Assembly: GCA_951213105.1 (NCBI GenBank)
Contig: OX578142.1
Location: 7,860,149 to 7,924,148 of the forward strand
DNA length: 64,000 nucleotides
Direction of reading: 5' to 3'
Source: Amaurobius ferox
Taxonomy: Eukaryota; Arthropoda; Arachnida; Araneae; Amaurobiidae
Position numbers and translations under genes: made by a program
Shown here: positions 33,055 through 43,344 of the stretch, piece after piece
Layout: every line of letters begins with the position of its first letter
Numbering within the stretch: position 1 is the first letter of the stretch
The notes under the pieces: model-generated
What the model saw: only the letters and a program-made list of their open reading frames with translations
Database searches by the model: none
What the model was told of the DNA's origin: nothing

Positions 33055-33828
33055 TTATTAATAATAGTCACATATGTGAAAAATACCGCAGTAGATAAAA
33101 TAAATAACTTTTCTTATAAATAAAATTACCACTCTTCTCAATGATTTTTCTAAAATACGATGAGTGATTATTGAGCAGCGGTGCTACGAGGGGGTATGAC
33201 ATTAAACGGGAAGAAAGAAATGTGCCCCTTTCATGAATGCAGCTTACCCCTTTGAGTGTTAACAACCTTGTGCTTTTTAATAGGATCTTATTTAGTTACT
33301 TTGATAAATATGGCTTTCCAAACAAAGAGCAAAATACACTGTTGATTTCAAGCTGAAGGTTGATGCTTTCACTAATGAAAATAACTCTGCTGTTGCGAGG
33401 AAGTTAAATTTGACCGAAGAACTTATCAGATATTTAAGGGGGGGGGGGGATGTTGCAGATAAAACAAAATCCATTGCAGAATGGAATCCATACTATAATG
33501 AAGTGAATGAAATAAATTTTCTTTTTCATTTGGGGAAGGGTTAACACCAACAACATGATTGATTCACGCTTTACCTACGAGCTGGTCTATGGGTGTCCAT
33601 TTTTATATCCAGTGTAAAAATTGACTCCTAAATTTTCATGTCATTTTTGGGGCCCAAAAGGTCGGCTTATATACCAGAAATGATATTTGTTTATAAAATA
33701 TAATTTAATATAAATAATCTTACCCTGTTGTTTTAAATCTGTGACTTTGGCAGTCCAATAGTTAAAAGAGCTAAAAGATTTGAAAAACGTCCAGATTTTG
33801 GATGACCCGATTTTTGAAGTTGTTCTGT
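33055..33828 (-). mobile_element. Decayed Tigger-family copy
   Basis: Diverged but collinear with the right halves of copies B and D: GCAGTAGATAAAATAAATAA, CAATGATTTTTCTAAAATAC, ATATGGCTTTCCAAACAAAG, CTTACCCTGTTGTTTTAAAT, and an end resembling the TIR (GATTTTTGAAGTTGTTCTG before TA). The left half is missing. It is visibly older than A-D. Confidence 0.75.
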
Positions 33829-35044
33829 ATTCGTTTTATATCACAAAACCACTGATTATGTACATTTAAAAGAAAAGAAACATTTTATTTTTAATCTTGT
33901 TTATATTAAATGAAATTAGCAACTTCCATTGAAGAAAAAATCATTTTAATTTTTCCGATTTTCTGGATTTTGAATAATTGGTTCGTTACTGTATATATAT
34001 TATAAATTATATGGTCCTTTAGTGTATAACACTTAAATTGAAGTCAAGTAAGTGATGATATGATAAATCTTATTGTTTTGAATTTTTAATAATCTATATA
34101 TAAAGAGCAATATTCTGGCATTCTACGCTGCATATGACATCAGATAATGAAAGCGAAGCTGTATATTTGACTCATTTTTAATTTATTTATAACAATGGAT
34201 ATTATAAGACCCCCTTTGGTGTCTTGGGTATGCAGACAATGATTGAGTGTTGTCCTGTATTATAGTAGAAGATATCCTATGAATAAACCAATTTTTTTAA
34301 TTACTTTAGGGCAGATTGCCTGCATTCCTCACTAGTTAGATATAAAATTTGAAATTATATTATGAAATGCAGAATAAATGTAATTAAATCTTTGCTTTAT
34401 GTAATTTGTACAATTTTGCCCTGTACTTAATTACATTTACTTTGATTTTGAATCCTTGAAAATTTGTACCTTGAAAAGTCCTTGATTGCTTTCTTGGATG
34501 TATCTGTATGAGCAGCTGAAAAGTAATTGCAGAAATTAACTTTGTCTTTAACCTTGACTATGAGACCGCTTACTCTTTAGATTTCATATATAAAATCTTT
34601 TCCACTATTCGTTATAATTTTATTTATCCTAAAACTAATCTTGCCCCTTTTTCTGACATCTTGCCATATATATCAAGTCTTCCATTCCATCCAGGGATTT
34701 TTCATCCTCAGATTTAGTTTTACCATGAATTTAAGTTTAAATCTGCTCATTCCACTGTTGCCTCTTTATTTAGTTGCATTTGTACTGATAAATTTAAGGA
34801 TAGGAGTAATTTCCTATTCAGGCTAGGATGTATGTTGTCCCCCTTTTATCTCCTGAAAATAAATAAAGTTCTATATTATTAGTACTAAGCATACCATCGG
34901 TATTCATTTAGTAAAAATTTAAGCTTTTATTAAAAAAATTAATATACTCACGATATTAGAAATAAAAAATAGTCTACTGTCTTTCCCATTTTGTTATTGA
35001 TGATAATTTTGCCCCTATTTTCGATAAAAACTTTTCTCTTAATT
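33829..35044. other. Unassigned AT-rich DNA
   Basis: No supported gene. Short frames here (such as 34641-34826) have no family resemblance. Confidence 0.35.
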
Positions 35045-35490
35045 ACCGTATAGACTTGCATATAAGTCGACCCCCCCCCCCCCCCCCCCTACTTTCAGAG
35101 AAAAAAAATCAGAAAAAATCCAAGACTCATGTATAAGTCGATCCCTAAAAGAGAAAATTCCTTCTGCAATAAATTATTCAAAAACATTTGAAAACAAAAA
35201 ATAAAATATATATAATTATAAAATTTAATTTCCATAATAAAAACTTCATCGGAACCCTTTTAAAGTCTGATTCCAAACAAGCAGAACTATGACATATGAG
35301 CATTGTCTCCCGTCTGTTTTGGGGATGCTTTTTCTCGTGTGACAAGCTCCAGGTATTTTTTTACCCCCAGCACATAGTATCCTCAAAACGGACGGGAGAC
35401 CGTGCATCCCTGTTTCAAGCGTCCTTTGTTGGACACCATAACGTATGCAAACTGCGTATCACTATAACGATACGGTCAAAAGGTAAAGTA
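35045..35490. mobile_element. Terminal fragment of an unclassified DNA element
   Basis: Begins TTACCGTATAGACTTGCATA with AAGTCGA and a poly-C tract. The mirror-type end (CTCGACTTACGCGAGTATATT then ACGGTA) is at 48071-48098. A block at about 35270-35420 (GTCTCCCGTCTGTTTTGGGG… CTCGTGTGACAAGCTCCA) is shared in the same orientation with 47365-47520. The two loci thus seem to preserve different parts of one element: left end plus block here, block plus right end there. It stops where the CopC LTR starts at 35492. Confidence 0.55.
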
Positions 35491-35491
35491 T

Positions 35492-36264
35492 TGTTTTGTG
35501 TCTGAGTTAATTTGCATTTGAGTTCCTGCAGATTGTATCGTAGCTGACCGGAATATGCTAATTTTCCATATCACTGGAAATTAGTGTACTCCAGAAGCAT
35601 CATAACAAATAAAGAGTATAAATGCCCCATGACTGTGAAAGAGATCAGTCGTTCAAAGCAGTTAGAAGGGTGAATGAGCCTGTTGGATGGCTGGAAACTG
35701 GAAGTGTAGCTAGAACTTGCAGGTTGTTGTTGTTGAAGCTTAAAGTTTGTAGCTTGCGAATAGTTTATGTTATCCTTCAAATAGCCGAGTTGTTATGGTT
35801 ACGCTCGGTTTAAAGAGTGATTTTTATATCTGATGTCACTTGAGCTGCATCACAGTTAAAGATACATGCTCTTATCATTTGATTATCTTATGTTTTTGTG
35901 AGTAATAAATATCATTTTTTATTTTACTTACTGTGTTGCTTGAATTCCATGGCTTTGTGCATTACCCTCTGCAAAAATACTCCGCCGTCGTAAAAATTTC
36001 ATATGACGTGGATAAAACTCTCTGACATCCAGCAATAGGGTTATGGGCCCTGAACATTTGGAATAAAGCCCAAATAAAACTCTGTATGCACAATTTGAAG
36101 TGAAATTTCAACAGAGCAGATTGACGGGGGCCGTGAATCTTAGCCCTAACAGCACAGTCGCCATCGTGTTTACATCTTCAAGCTCCAAGAGCCGAGTTGA
36201 GTTGAGTGGAACCAGCCATGGCAGAACTCAACTGGCAAAATTATGCAACATTGAGCATAAACAT
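35492..36264 (+). mobile_element. 5' end of copia element CopC (LTR, PBS, gag start)
   Basis: LTR 35492-36034 starts TGTTTTGTGTCTGAG and ends ATCCAGCA. It contains a TATA box (AGTATAAATG, about 35614-35623) and an AATAAA-type signal near 35905. Then come ATAG and the PBS GGTTATGGGCCC (36039-36050), matching initiator tRNA-Met, a leader of about 170 bp, and the gag ATG at 36218. CopA2 is inserted after codon 15; gag resumes at 44315. No 3' part of CopC is recognised beyond about 44395. Confidence 0.82.
36218..36264 (+). pseudogene. CopC gag, first codons (split by CopA2)
   Basis: Starts MAELNWQNYATLSIN, the typical copia Gag opening (x-W/F-x-x-x-NY-x-T/L). The continuation lies 8 kb away at 44315-44395: KYALMSEGCYSHVTKTE, matching the next Gag block in the copy at 642-1256 (KFALMNEGLYGFITGTEE). 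The shared AACAT at 36260-36264 and 44315-44319 is the CopA2 target duplication. Confidence 0.85.
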
Positions 36265-37234
36265 TATTGGAAACTTGGTTTTTGTTTACATCGCGATTTT
36301 CGTTTCGCGGGAGCGTGACGTCATTATTCTAAATGATTTTTCCGTTCTCGTGAACGAATCGCGATGTGGACAAAACTGGGCTTATCATGCAAATCACCTT
36401 CTCGCCGCTCACGCATCCTGTTTTGCATATACAGAGGGCGTTGCCGGCAACGGTTGTGTTCCGGAATGCACCCATCGTTGGATATAAAAGCTGGACACAT
36501 TTTTGGTTTAAGCAGATAAGATGGTCTACAGATAGTACGACGTTGCAGTACTTTGTGGACGATGTTATAGCAGATGGGATGCTGTAGATGATGCAGTACT
36601 ACGATGCATAGATCGTCTTAGAGAGATCGCTGACAGAGCTACATAGAGTCTCATTCGATGTAGTCGAATGTCATGATAATGTTTATCGGTTGACGCGGAT
36701 GTTTTAGTGAATCTTAAAGATTTAATGGTTCTCAGTTAAGGAGACCATGTTGTTCCGTGTTGTGGACTTTATGCAGTATTAATCCGTGATGTTTAAAGTT
36801 TTTGCCATAGCATGTGACCAGCTATAGGTGGCATCGGGAAATGCACGTTGATACGTAAGTTTGAAAAGTTTTATTCTACTTACTCGTGTAAAGATTGCTT
36901 AAACCAAGAATGTGTCTAAGTGTGGAATTTTTTTTCTGAAACCTTACGAATGAGCTTTAGAGCTCATGTTTTGTATATAGTATGCTTTGATTTGTCTTAC
37001 ATTGCCATATTTCTATTGTAAGCAAATGCAATGGATTCGCTTCTTAAATAAAAGTGATTTGAACCAAATTGGAACTGTTATTTTCAACATCTCTACAGTT
37101 AGTTGTATTTTTTTCAACTTCCATTTTGACATTGTTATCACTACTATCTCTGCTTAAATTCCAGCGAAGATTTTTCAATTTCGTATCTCATCAATTTAAT
37201 AACCAACAGGTTATGGTGTGTACACCCCCCAGCA
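36265..37234 (+). repeat. 5' LTR of CopA2
   Basis: 970 bp. Early U3 contains CATCGCGATTTTCG, a CRE-like TGACGTCA (about 36317-36324), a dyad GTTCTCGTGAACGAATCGCG (about 36344-36363) and an octamer-like CATGCAAATC (about 36387-36396). The TATA box follows at 36483. The same modules occur, more spread out, in the CopA1 LTR. The R/U5 boundary cannot be set from sequence alone. Confidence 0.92.
36483..36490 (+). promoter_or_regulatory. TATA box of the CopA2 5' LTR
   Basis: TATAAAAG in the context GGATATAAAAGCTGGAC. The identical site lies at the corresponding place in the 3' LTR (about 43562). In CopA1 the corresponding place reads GGATATATAGGACAG on the minus strand. Start of transcription is expected about 25-30 bp downstream. 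Confidence 0.65.
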
Positions 37235-37236
37235 AA

Positions 37237-37248
37237 GGTTATGGGTCC
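37237..37248 (+). promoter_or_regulatory. Primer binding site of CopA2
   Basis: GGTTATGGGTCC, one base different from the CopC and CopA1 sites and complementary to the initiator tRNA-Met anticodon region. A second, partial GGTTATGG lies inside the LTR end at 37209-37216 and is also in the 3' LTR, so it is LTR sequence and not the functional site. Confidence 0.78.
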
Positions 37249-37410
37249 TAGCTCCCCCATAACGATGTTAAAAATCTAATTTAGACGTGTTAGTGTTCCA
37301 TAAAGAAGCAGAGAATCCTGTCGACGGGCGCCGCGGGCAGCGCCATTTGCATGTCAATGAAAGCATAAACAAAAACTCAGTTCATTTCAGTTCCAAAAGA
37401 CCACCTTGCC

Positions 37411-38000
37411 ATGTAGGCAAATAAAATTAGTGCATTGACGTGAGACAATTACGTCACATGGAGAAATGAAATTTCATTCGCTCTGAAAGGGAGGGCTGTT
37501 TCGGATTTGTAGACCGAACAGCGTTACCGGTGGATGAAAAGACGTCACGGCGTGACTATGAAGAGTACATGCACAGAAGGGATCGCGCGTTAGCTATCCT
37601 GTTCCAGAACGTTTCATCTGACTACCAAGAGTTAATAGACATTAACGACGTTCCGGCAGATGCGTGGGACACGTTAAAGACACATTTCGAAGCGCCGACT
37701 CATGCTAATTTAGTGCTCTTATTGGATGAGTTCTTTAGCCTGCGTCCAGAGCCAGATGAACCTGTGGATATCTTCTGCACGCGTTTAAAGAAAGCGGTCG
37801 CCAAGCTGAAGGACGTTAAGCACCCGGTGGAAAGCGTCTATGTGGCATTCCAAGCCATAAAATACCTCTCGGACGCCTTTCAAGGGATGGTTCAGCAAAT
37901 ATATCGTTGGCAAGATAAGGATTTTACCTTAGAAAAAATCCAGCGTGAGCTATCCGAGGAAGAAGTATCCGGCAACTCCGTAGTGACAGAAATCATGTAA
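37411..38000 (+). pseudogene. CopA2 gag
   Basis: The likely start ATG at 37411 is followed at once by TAG, and the TRDNYVTW block has a TGA in place of the Arg codon. A frameshift follows near 37500. From 37530 the frame is open for 156 codons: RRDRALAILFQNVSSDYQEL, VPADAWDTLKTHFEAPTHAN, LLDEFFSLRPEPDEPVDIFC, HPVESVYVAFQAIKYLSDAF, then LSEEEVSGNSVV, with a stop near 38000. Two of the lesions look like C-to-T changes. Confidence 0.9.
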
Positions 38001-38577
38001 GTCAGAATTCATCTGTATTTTTGTCTCAATGTAATGTAAATGTAAAAAGTAAAAATAACAGTATATTTAAAACTGGAAAACCAGTTAAAAAGGTCATAGG
38101 ACCATGTTATTTTTGTAAGAAGGCTGGTCATGTAAAAAGAAATTGCCCTACTCTTAAGTCTAGCTCTAATATAATAGAATTATATTCTTCTGCTAGAATT
38201 GAAGTAAATACTGTGCAGGATCCTAGTGATAGACTCAGCTGGGTAATTGACACCGCTGCTACGCGGCACTTTTGCAATGACATTAATCTGTTCTCAAAAT
38301 TTAAAGAAAGCACAGGTGCATCTATGTCGCTAGCAGTGGGTGATATTGAGAGCCCAGTTGAGGCTATCGGTACGGTCAAAATGTTTGTTCAGTTTTAGAA
38401 TGTAAGAAGTGATATTGTTCTTTCTGATGTTATGTTTTCACCTAAGTTAAGGCGAAACTTATTAACTGCATCTGATCTTGAGGAACAGGGGTATACATTT
38501 AATGGGGCTAATGGGGTATTGTGGTTTAACACTCCAAAGGGAGAAAAATACTTCTATGCTAAAAGCCGAAAGCTTGT
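38001..38577 (+). pseudogene. CopA2 zinc knuckle and protease
   Basis: The frame from about 38021 carries the CCHC knuckle CYFCKKAGHVKRNC (38105-38146), WVIDTAATRHFC (protease active site; DTA as in CopA1 and CopB2) and SMSLAVGDIESPVEAIGTVK. A TAG at 38397 ends the frame, and the homologous sequence continues (VMFSPKLRRNLLTASDLEEQ, FNGANGVLWF) to about 38560, where a frameshift moves into the Lys-rich linker. Confidence 0.88.
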
Positions 38578-39995
38578 ATTTTTTAAAACCTCAATATGAA
38601 ACTCAGACAGTAAATAACAATATCGAAGACCGTAAAACTAAAGGAAAGGATCAGAATAAGGATAAAGAATCTAAGAAAGATAAAAAAAACCTAAATAGGA
38701 ACAGTATTAACAAAATGAAAATTTTGCCTAGTGTAAATAAAAATAAAGATAACTATGAGGTGAAGTCAAAGTCAAAGGGAAAAGTTAATGGGAAACCAAG
38801 TTGTTCGGTTTCAGAAGTTTTAAATAAAAATGAACTCTGACATAGGAGATATTGCCGCATTAACACTGATTATTTATATCAGACAAGTAAAGTTTCCGCG
38901 GCTAATGGACTCCCTAGACTAAAATATGTAAACATTAATTGTTTACATTGTAAATTAGCAAAGTTTAAGAGGATTTCTTTTAAGCCAATTGGTAGGATAA
39001 GGTCCACTAAACCTTTACAATTACTCCATATGGATGTGTGTGGTCCCTTACCTACAGCTTCAATGGGAGGAAACAGATACTTTTTGACCATAACCGACTT
39101 CAGTCGGAAAGTGTTCGTGTATATCATGAAACAAAAGTCAGAGGTGTTTAAGATCTTTAAGGAATTCCAAGTTAAGGAAGAAAGGCAGCTAGGCAAAAAG
39201 ATTTTGTGTATCCGTACGGACAATGGTATGGAGTTCTGTCACAACCAATTCACGGCATACTTAAATAAATTGGGGATTAAATCAGAAAGGTCTAATGTAT
39301 ATACACCCGAACAGAACGGGGTTTCTGAGAGATTTAATCTAACAGCACTAGATTATGTAAAAGCTATGCTTGATCAAAGTCAGGTTGGTGACAGGATGTG
39401 GGCAGAGGCGATCTTATGTTTTGCACATACAAAAAACAGGATATGTCACAAGTTTAAAACCAAAACTCCACACGAGTTATATTATGGTAGGAAGCCAGCC
39501 GTTGCTCACCTCAAAGTTTTTGGGTGCAAAGCCTATGTTGGCACAGCCAAACAACTTAGGAACAAGTTGGACATGAGAGCCCAAGTAGGAATCATGGTCG
39601 GTTATGCCGAGAGCACCAAAGGCTATAGGATATATATAGCAAACAAAAAGAAAGTTGAAGAAACTAATAATGTAAGATTTGAGGAAGAAAGTGCAGCGGA
39701 AGGCGTCCTGGGCCCTAATTACCCTAAAGTGATCACCTTGAGGAAATCGAAAGTTTCTCAGTCGATTGACTCGGAATCAGAATGCTTGGGAGGAGTGTCA
39801 GAGGAAGAAGCAGGTGAGAGCCATGACACTAGCAAGTCTAGTGGGGATGAGGACTCTCCTGCTGATTCTGATCTGACACCCTGCTCAGATAATAGCTGGA
39901 TACGGAAAGCAGTACCTAGGCCTGATGGGAGTAGGACGGACATTTACTACTCGGTAAAAGGTGACAACAAAAGACTGATAATGATAATCTCATAA
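38578..39995 (+). pseudogene. CopA2 Lys-rich linker and integrase
   Basis: To 38840: ESLYFLKPQYE, then a Lys/Asp/Asn-rich linker without the 19-residue repeats of CopB. The pre-integrase zinc segment (38841-39000) has its Trp codon changed to TGA and its second His changed to Arg (HRRYCRIN), with CLHCKLAKF intact. The rve core (39030 on) has the DDE triad: MDVCGPLPTAS, IRTDNGMEFCHNQF, PEQNGVSERFN. The C-terminal part includes KNRICHKFKTKTPHELYY, VFGCKAYVGTAKQLRNKLD, then an acidic stretch. A small tandem duplication (AATCTCATAATA, near 39987-40010) breaks the frame before the reverse transcriptase. Confidence 0.92.
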
Positions 39996-40056
39996 TAAAT
40001 CTCATAATCATATCAGAAAATTTTGTGCGAAATCCAATATTCATTATGATCAGCAA

Positions 40057-40943
40057 ATGTTTAATTTTAGAGAGAAAAAAGGGGTAATTGATATCAAAAG
40101 AAAACCGGAAGCAAGCAATGTTGAGATCTTGATACCCAAAAGCTATAGATCGGCAATTGAATCTCCCCAGTCTGATAAATGGCAAGAGGCCATAAATGAT
40201 GAAATAGCTACAATGCAGAAGAGGGGTGTCTGGGACTTAGTGCCTGCACCCATCTCACAACAAAAAATAATCGGTAGTAGATGGGTTTATACCATTAAAA
40301 AGGATGAAAGTGGAAATGTCAAAAAATTCAAAGCTCGCCTAGTAGCTCAAGGATATACCCAGATAAAAGGGGACTCATATGATGAAGTGTTTAGCCCTGT
40401 GATTAATTTTAGTTTGATCAGAGCCATATTCGTTTGCATGCTTAAATGGAAACATTTTCAACTGGACATTAAGTCTGCATATCTTTATGCAAAACTTAAT
40501 GATAAAATTTTTATGAAACAACCACATGGATATGTTGATCCTAACCAGCCTCAATATGTATGTTTGCTTAAAAAAGCAATATATGGCCTTCATCAAAGTG
40601 GAAGGGAGTGGTATACAGAGCTTGACACCACTTTGAAAAAATTAAACTTTTTAAAATTTAAATGGTGCAACTGTACTTATATATACCAGAATAAAGTATT
40701 AATGCTGGTTTACGTAGACGACATAATTTTGTTTGCTAAACAACAAAAGGATATAGACCATACTGTTTCACTTTTGAGTAAAGAATTTGATATCAAAGAA
40801 TTAGGAAATGTCAAAAGACTTTTGGGTGTGGAATTTAAGGAGATAGAAAACAAATTTCATATACATCAAGTTGATTACATTGACAAAGTTTGTCAGATGT
40901 TTAAAAGGTTCAATTATCCAGTTTCCTCACTACCTATTGCAAA
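40057..40943 (+). pseudogene. CopA2 reverse transcriptase, N-terminal part
   Basis: RVT_2 from KRGVWDLVPAPISQQ through GSRWVYTIKKDESG, FKARLVAQGYTQ, HFQLDIKSAYLYAKL (first catalytic Asp), KKAIYGLHQSGREW and LMLVYVDDIILFA (YVDD) to NYPVSSLPIAKG, where the SINE is inserted. This 296-codon stretch has no internal stop. The frame runs into the SINE to 40986. Confidence 0.93.
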
Positions 40944-41325
40944 AGGCCAACGGCCGTACCGTGCTGATAACACCGGTTCTCGTTAGATCACCGAAGTCAA
41001 GCAGCATCGGGCGCGGATAGCACTTGGTGGGTGACCACCTCGGAACGCCGCGTGCTGTTGGCCATCTCGGGTGCGGTATCCCCGTGGTTTGCGCGCTAGA
41101 TTTGCACGCTGCCACAAATGCCGCCGTGTTCATGCGGAGTACGATCACGTTAAACATGTGGGTCCGTAAGTCCTTCCGAGAGGTTGGTGGTAGGGGAAGG
41201 AGGGTACGGTCCCTGTGGATGCCTCCCCCACTGGGTTCCGGTCTAAATTGGGTGGCACTTCCCGGCCGTCCATACAGTTACCTTACACCTTTCTGGTAGG
41301 TCGGACGGTCTGGGTCTCAACAACA
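40944..41325 (+). mobile_element. 5S-rRNA-headed SINE inserted in CopA2
   Basis: Perfect 15-bp duplications ACTACCTATTGCAAA at 40929-40943 and 41326-41340 bound a 382-bp insert. The head 40946-41062 is a nearly complete 5S rRNA-like sequence (GCCAACGGCCGTACC… to …CGCGTGCTGTTGGC), including the internal A box/C box region (AAGCAGCATCGGGC, GGGTGACCACCT). After it, 41069-41118 resembles a decayed version of the tRNA-like head at 8427-8483 (GCGGTATCCCCGTGGTTTGC) with the B box lost. The body 41119-41310 and the (AAC)n tail match the tRNA-headed SINE. It is not a functional 5S gene: it lies inside a retrotransposon with a target duplication. Confidence 0.92.
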
Positions 41326-42079
41326 ACTACCTATTGCAAAGGGCAGCATCTTAAGCAAGATTGATTGCCCAATGAATGATAGTGAATTAACACAAATGCA
41401 GGGTTTCCCATACAGAAGCTTGATTGGATGTCTAGCTTATCTGTCCAGTAGAACTAGACCAGACATATGCTATGCAGTTAATATTCTGTCTCAGTTTCAA
41501 GAGAATCCAGGGATGAAGCATTGGGATGCATTATTAAAATTGTTGGGATATGTTGAAAAGACCAGAGAGTATATGTTAAATTTGTCAAATATTTGTGATT
41601 TAAGGCTAAACTGCTACTCAGACTCAGATTTTGCAGCCAATAGAGATGACAGAGTGTCACTTGGTGGTATGTTATTCTTGATTGACAAAGTACCAATTTC
41701 TTGGCGAACATTTAAGCACAAGTGTGTTAGTCTGTCAACGATGGAAGCTGAATATGTTTCGTTGGCAGAGGTCACTAAAGAAATGATATGGATGCAAAAC
41801 GTTATGGAGGAATGTAAAAAGCTAGGTTTAAAATTTGACAAAAATAATTGTATAATATTTTGTGACAACCAGGCAGCAATAAATTTTTCAAATTCCCCAA
41901 TTGAGAATAGTAGAACTAAGCACATAAATATAAAGTATCACTTTTTAAGGAACTTAGTTGTAAATGAGTCTTTTAAAATTAACTTTGTCAATACTAAAGA
42001 TAACATAGCAGATTACTTCACAAAACCAATGACTAAAGATAGGGTTTTAAAATTTAGTAATGATATCTTTAAAATGTAA
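41326..42079 (+). pseudogene. CopA2 reverse transcriptase C-terminus and RNase H
   Basis: Open for 235 codons from about 41372. The reverse transcriptase end reads QGFPYRSLIGCLAYLSSRTR, PDICYAVNILSQFQENPG; RNase H follows with YSDSDFAANRDDRVSLGG, STMEAEYVSLAEV, IIFCDNQAAINFSNSPIEN and DNIADYFTKPMTK. All four RNase H acidic residues are present. The stop at 42077-42079 corresponds to the normal end of copia pol, so this part was intact when inserted. Confidence 0.93.
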
Positions 42080-43327
42080 ATTTAACTGTTTAAATAGAAA
42101 TTTTTCTTTAAAATTTTTACACATTTTCCAAAGTATAAATGGTTAGGGTATCTTATGATTTACTCCTCTCTCATTGATACAAATGTAATGTATCTTGAGT
42201 ATATATCTTGAGTATTGTTATGTGACAATGAACTGTTACTTTTCTCACATTACACTTGAAAAATATATATCCATTTTTTACTACACGCATAATGCATTTT
42301 TGCTTATGTGAATAAAATGTGTGTCTGATCTCAAGAATGTACATCATTGATATAATTCACAAGAATCATAAAATTTTTAATCTGTGCTTATCTCATATGT
42401 ATGTTTACCTTCTGTGTCTTCTTTTATTATCATTGCCATTGTATTTGGTATTTATAGTGTATACTAGTCATGGACTAAGATAATAAAACTTAAATTTTTT
42501 TTAATCTTAAATGTTAAATTTAATAATTATACACTAAATTTTCTACAACTTGAATTGTGATGTGTATAATAAATTTTTTAATCTTAAATGCTAAATTTAA
42601 TAGTTATACACTAAATTTTCTACAACTTGAATTTGATGTTTGGACTTAAATTTTTAATCTTAAATGTTAAATTTAATTGTTATACACTAAATTTTCTACA
42701 ACTTGAATTTGATGTTTGGACTTAAATTTTTAATCTTAAATGTTAAATTTAATAATTATACACTAAATGTTCTACAACTTGAATTGTGATATGTATAATT
42801 AATTTTTTTTTAATCTTAAATGTTAAATTTAATAATTATACACTAAATTTTTCTACAACTTGAATAATAAATTTTCTAATCTCAAATATTAAATTTAATA
42901 ATTATACCTAAATTTTCTAGAGCTAAAATTTTTGATATCTTTAGATTTTTAAATTTAATGTTTCTATAAATTTTCAAAGTAGTAAAGAAATAGTTTTCTT
43001 TAGTATGAGCTAGTACTTAAGAAGGGCAATAGTATGGTTATACTCAGTTTCTTTTACTATGTTATCCTTAAACATGTAATTTAAAGAATGCTTATGATCT
43101 GCATAATAGAGAAGTGTACTTATTTGATTGTTGCCATTTTGAGATATAGAAAAGGCTGTTCACTTTCTAAAATGTTATAAGTATTATAAATTTCTTTAAT
43201 GTATTAAAATTTATGTATGCATATATACATTATGTTTTTAGGATACTAAGGACCTTGACATTTTTGGTCTTGATCTTTAGAGTAACTTTTTGTGGATGAG
43301 AGCATGGGCGCCGAGAGTTGGTGTTTT
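42080..43327 (+). other. 3' noncoding region of CopA2
   Basis: About 1.25 kb of AT-rich DNA separates pol from the PPT, unusually long for copia. Apart from the tandem repeats at 42480-42960 nothing is recognised. CopA1 has a shorter equivalent (2081-2934). Confidence 0.75.
42480..42960. repeat. Minisatellite in the CopA2 3' region
   Basis: About six imperfect units of 60-90 bp built on TTTTTAATCTTAAATGTTAA followed by TTATACACTAAATTTTCTAC and AACTTGAAT(T). The CopA1 equivalent is AT-rich but not clearly organised this way. Confidence 0.85.
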
Positions 43328-43332
43328 TGCAT

Positions 43333-43342
43333 GAGGGGGCCG
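43333..43342 (+). promoter_or_regulatory. Polypurine tract of CopA2
   Basis: GAGGGGGCCG, then AT and the 3' LTR at 43345. Identical in sequence and spacing to CopA1. Confidence 0.85.
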
Positions 43343-43344
43343 AT

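Noticed and set aside
35492..36264. Frames at 35571-35813 and 36100-36587 as proteins
   Set aside because: They lie in LTRs and the leader of CopC/CopA2 on both strands. Only the first Gag codons at 36218 are real.
40946..41062. A genuine 5S rRNA gene
   Set aside because: The sequence is the head of a SINE inserted in a copia gene with a 15-bp target duplication; it has no 5S terminator and continues into the SINE body.
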